Positions 3,636 through 5,231 of a stretch of DNA of 5,231 nt are shown here, in pieces. Each line of letters opens with the position of its first letter. The first letter of the stretch is position 1. The translations under genes and the position numbers were made by a program. Source of the DNA: Acidobacteriaceae bacterium (GTDB lineage: Bacteria; Acidobacteriota; Terriglobia; Terriglobales; Acidobacteriaceae); NCBI GenBank assembly GCA_030040175.1, contig JASHUF010000477.1:1-5231 (forward strand). The letters are read 5' to 3'. The notes below the pieces were generated by a model, which was not told the DNA's origin, did not search any database, and saw only the letters and a list, made by a program, of their open reading frames with translations.

Positions 3636-5231
3636 ATGACCACGAACGTCCGGTTATCCCGGCTCCTCCATCGACGGCCCCTCGCCGCGGGCCTGCGGCG
3701 CATGGCCGCGGCCTCGGGAACGGCTCTTCTCCTGGCCGGCGCGGCGTTCGCGCAGAATGCGGCTTCTTCCGCGCAGGCCCCCGAAGCGCAGATGTCAGTG
3801 CCCCAGGGATACGCCATTCACCAATCCGTGGATGTGGGCGGGCGCGTGAACGGCACGGCAGGCAGCGGGGCCATGTACGACTCGCTCATGAACCTGCACT
3901 CGGGACCGCGCGTCTTTGCCGAGACCTTTGAGATGCACGCTTTGCCGGGCAGGAAGAACACCCTGGTCGACGATCTGACTGCCTTCGGCAGCGGCTTTGG
4001 CGGCGACCCGAACGACATGGCCAAGCTGGATTTTTCCAAAGCCCGCGATTACGAGTTTTCGGCGCTCTTCCGCCGCGACCGCCAGTACTTCGACTACGAC
4101 CTGCTGGGCAACGCCAACATTCCCTCCGGCCAGTCGATGCCCATCGGTCCCTCCGACGCGCCCACGGGCGCGTTCGCTTGGCCGCAGACGCTCGCCTCGC
4201 CCTTCCTGTTCAACACCGTGCGCCGCATGACGGATACCGATCTCACGCTCATGCCGCTCTCCACCATTACCTGGCACATCGCCTATGCCAAGAACCTGAT
4301 GGAGGGCCCCAGCCTGAGCCCCAGCGGTTATCAGTTTGCCAAGTACAACGCCATCCTCGAGGAGTACCAGCGCAACGATACCGACGAGCTCACGGGGTCG
4401 GTTGACTGGAAGCCCGTTGCCGGGACCAAATTTACGTACGAGCAGCAGTTCAACCACTACAAGGGGGATTCGTTTTTCACTCTCAATCCCGCAGCCCTGA
4501 TTGCGCAGGAAGCGGACGGCACGCGGGTAGCCATCAACGACTTTGACAGCCTGACGCCTTACGGCATTGGCGCCTGCGCCACGGGCAGCATGGGCAGCGC
4601 GTACACCCCCGGCCCGCCTCCGGTCTACACCCTCTTCACCGCGCCCGCCTCCGGCAGCCTGCCGGTCATCAATCCGGCCTGCGCCGTGGTCACGAGCTAT
4701 CTGCGCTCGGAGCCGACGCGGGTGCTCTTCCCCACGGAGATTCTGCGCCTGCAAAGCGCGAGCCTGCACAATATCTCCATGAACGGCAACGCGCGCTTCA
4801 CCGATGCGCCCATGCATCTGCCCGATTACCTCGACAGCTACCAGGGGCTGAACGGCGCCACGCGCTCGCTCACCTATACTGCCAACGCCAACGGGCGGCG
4901 CGAAGTTCTGGCGGCCGACTACGGCATCGTCTGGCAGACAACCGAGCGCGTGAGTCTCGCCGAGCAGATCGATTTCTCCAGCTTCCACCAGCCGGGAACG
5001 CTTCTGTTCAGCAGCGGAACCACGCTGGCCACGCCTGCGAATCCCAACGAGACCATCAACTATCCCACGCTGACCTCGACCACCGCGACCACAGGCTCCA
5101 CGATTGAAGGCAGTCCCGCTATCGGCACGCCGGCCGCGGGCTTTACCGGCCAGTTGTACGTGACCAACAACGTGACCGCGAGCTGGGACGCCGCTTCGCG
5201 AGCGAACATCTCATTCACCTACCGCTACCAG
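3636..5231 (+). CDS. Outer-membrane beta-barrel, probable MtrB/PioB-type partner of the decaheme cytochrome (3' truncated)
   Basis: Probably the outer-membrane sheath that holds the upstream cytochrome. The frame is open from ATG 3636 to the right edge, with 532 residues visible; MtrB has about 700, so the end is missing. Residues 1-39 are a long signal peptide (Arg-rich start, core GTALLLAGAAF, cleavage at AFA|Q). The rest has barrel texture: amphipathic strands joined by tight turns, such as LDFSKARDYEFSALFRRDRQ (about 131-150), DLTLMPLSTITWHIAYAKN, LTGSVDWKPVAGTKFTYEQQ, YGIVWQTTERVSLAEQIDF and VTASWDAASRANISFTYRY. A strand, then W-x-P or W-x-x, a short turn and a strand is typical of MtrB/PioB. 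Residues near 290-375 form a long Gly/Pro-rich segment, likely an external loop, with the only two cysteines seen (C314, C349), a possible disulfide. There is no N-terminal CxxC such as Shewanella MtrB has. The family call rests on gene order and texture; a less specific outer-membrane barrel is the alternative. Confidence 0.75.
   Translation, partial: MTTNVRLSRLLHRRPLAAGLRRMAAASGTALLLAGAAFAQNAASSAQAPEAQMSVPQGYAIHQSVDVGGRVNGTAGSGAMYDSLMNLHSGPRVFAETFEMHALPGRKNTLVDDLTAFGSGFGGDPNDMAKLDFSKARDYEFSALFRRDRQYFDYDLLGNANIPSGQSMPIGPSDAPTGAFAWPQTLASPFLFNTVRRMTDTDLTLMPLSTITWHIAYAKNLMEGPSLSPSGYQFAKYNAILEEYQRNDTDELTGSVDWKPVAGTKFTYEQQFNHYKGDSFFTLNPAALIAQEADGTRVAINDFDSLTPYGIGACATGSMGSAYTPGPPPVYTLFTAPASGSLPVINPACAVVTSYLRSEPTRVLFPTEILRLQSASLHNISMNGNARFTDAPMHLPDYLDSYQGLNGATRSLTYTANANGRREVLAADYGIVWQTTERVSLAEQIDFSSFHQPGTLLFSSGTTLATPANPNETINYPTLTSTTATTGSTIEGSPAIGTPAAGFTGQLYVTNNVTASWDAASRANISFTYRYQ

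Noticed and set aside
3795..4988. Long minus-strand open frame of 397 residues opposite the barrel gene
   Set aside because: It is an antisense shadow of the plus-strand barrel, which has a signal peptide, ribosome-binding site and strand pattern.
1..5231. tRNA, rRNA, CRISPR array, insertion sequence or transposase
   Set aside because: None was seen on either strand. The only repeats are the short palindromes listed.

Overview
The window is a GC-rich bacterial chromosome segment. It most resembles an acidobacterium of the Terriglobia (subdivision 1) type. This is inference from three things: the pairing of a DmsE/MtrA-type decaheme cytochrome with an outer-membrane barrel whose N-terminal wording resembles acidobacterial proteins I remember, a Crp/Fnr regulator with an N-terminal Cys-x2-Cys-x8-Cys motif, and palindromic repeats of a kind I recall as scattered through these genomes. 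No rRNA or other phylogenetic marker is present to settle it.

Layout. 1-534 (+): the 3' end of mnmG (tRNA wobble-uridine modification), which carries in-frame palindromic repeat DNA. 552-1136 (-): a small secreted NTF2-like/DUF4440-type protein, convergent with mnmG. 1137-1262: a 126-bp spacer with two inverted repeats. 1263-2027 (-): a Crp/Fnr-family regulator. 2028-2572: a 545-bp divergent regulatory region with two near-consensus Crp-type sites (TGTGA-N6-TCACA, one mismatch each). 2573-3553 (+): a periplasmic decaheme c-type cytochrome. 3554-3635: a short gap with a strong hairpin. 3636-5231 (+): an outer-membrane beta-barrel of probable MtrB/PioB type, running off the right edge with 532 residues visible.

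How the parts fit. The cytochrome and barrel look like a porin-cytochrome conduit, in which a multiheme periplasmic cytochrome sits inside an outer-membrane barrel and moves electrons across the outer membrane. The divergent Crp/Fnr gene is the obvious candidate controller. A Crp-type site lies exactly 41.5 bp upstream of the start predicted by a plausible -10 element, which is class II activator geometry, and a second site faces the regulator gene itself. The regulator lacks the cAMP-contacting residues of E. coli CRP and the fourth cluster cysteine of FNR, so its signal is unknown; a redox or iron-sulfur signal is possible. Any outer-surface partner cytochrome would lie beyond the right edge. 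The mnmG and DUF4440 genes have no evident link to this system.
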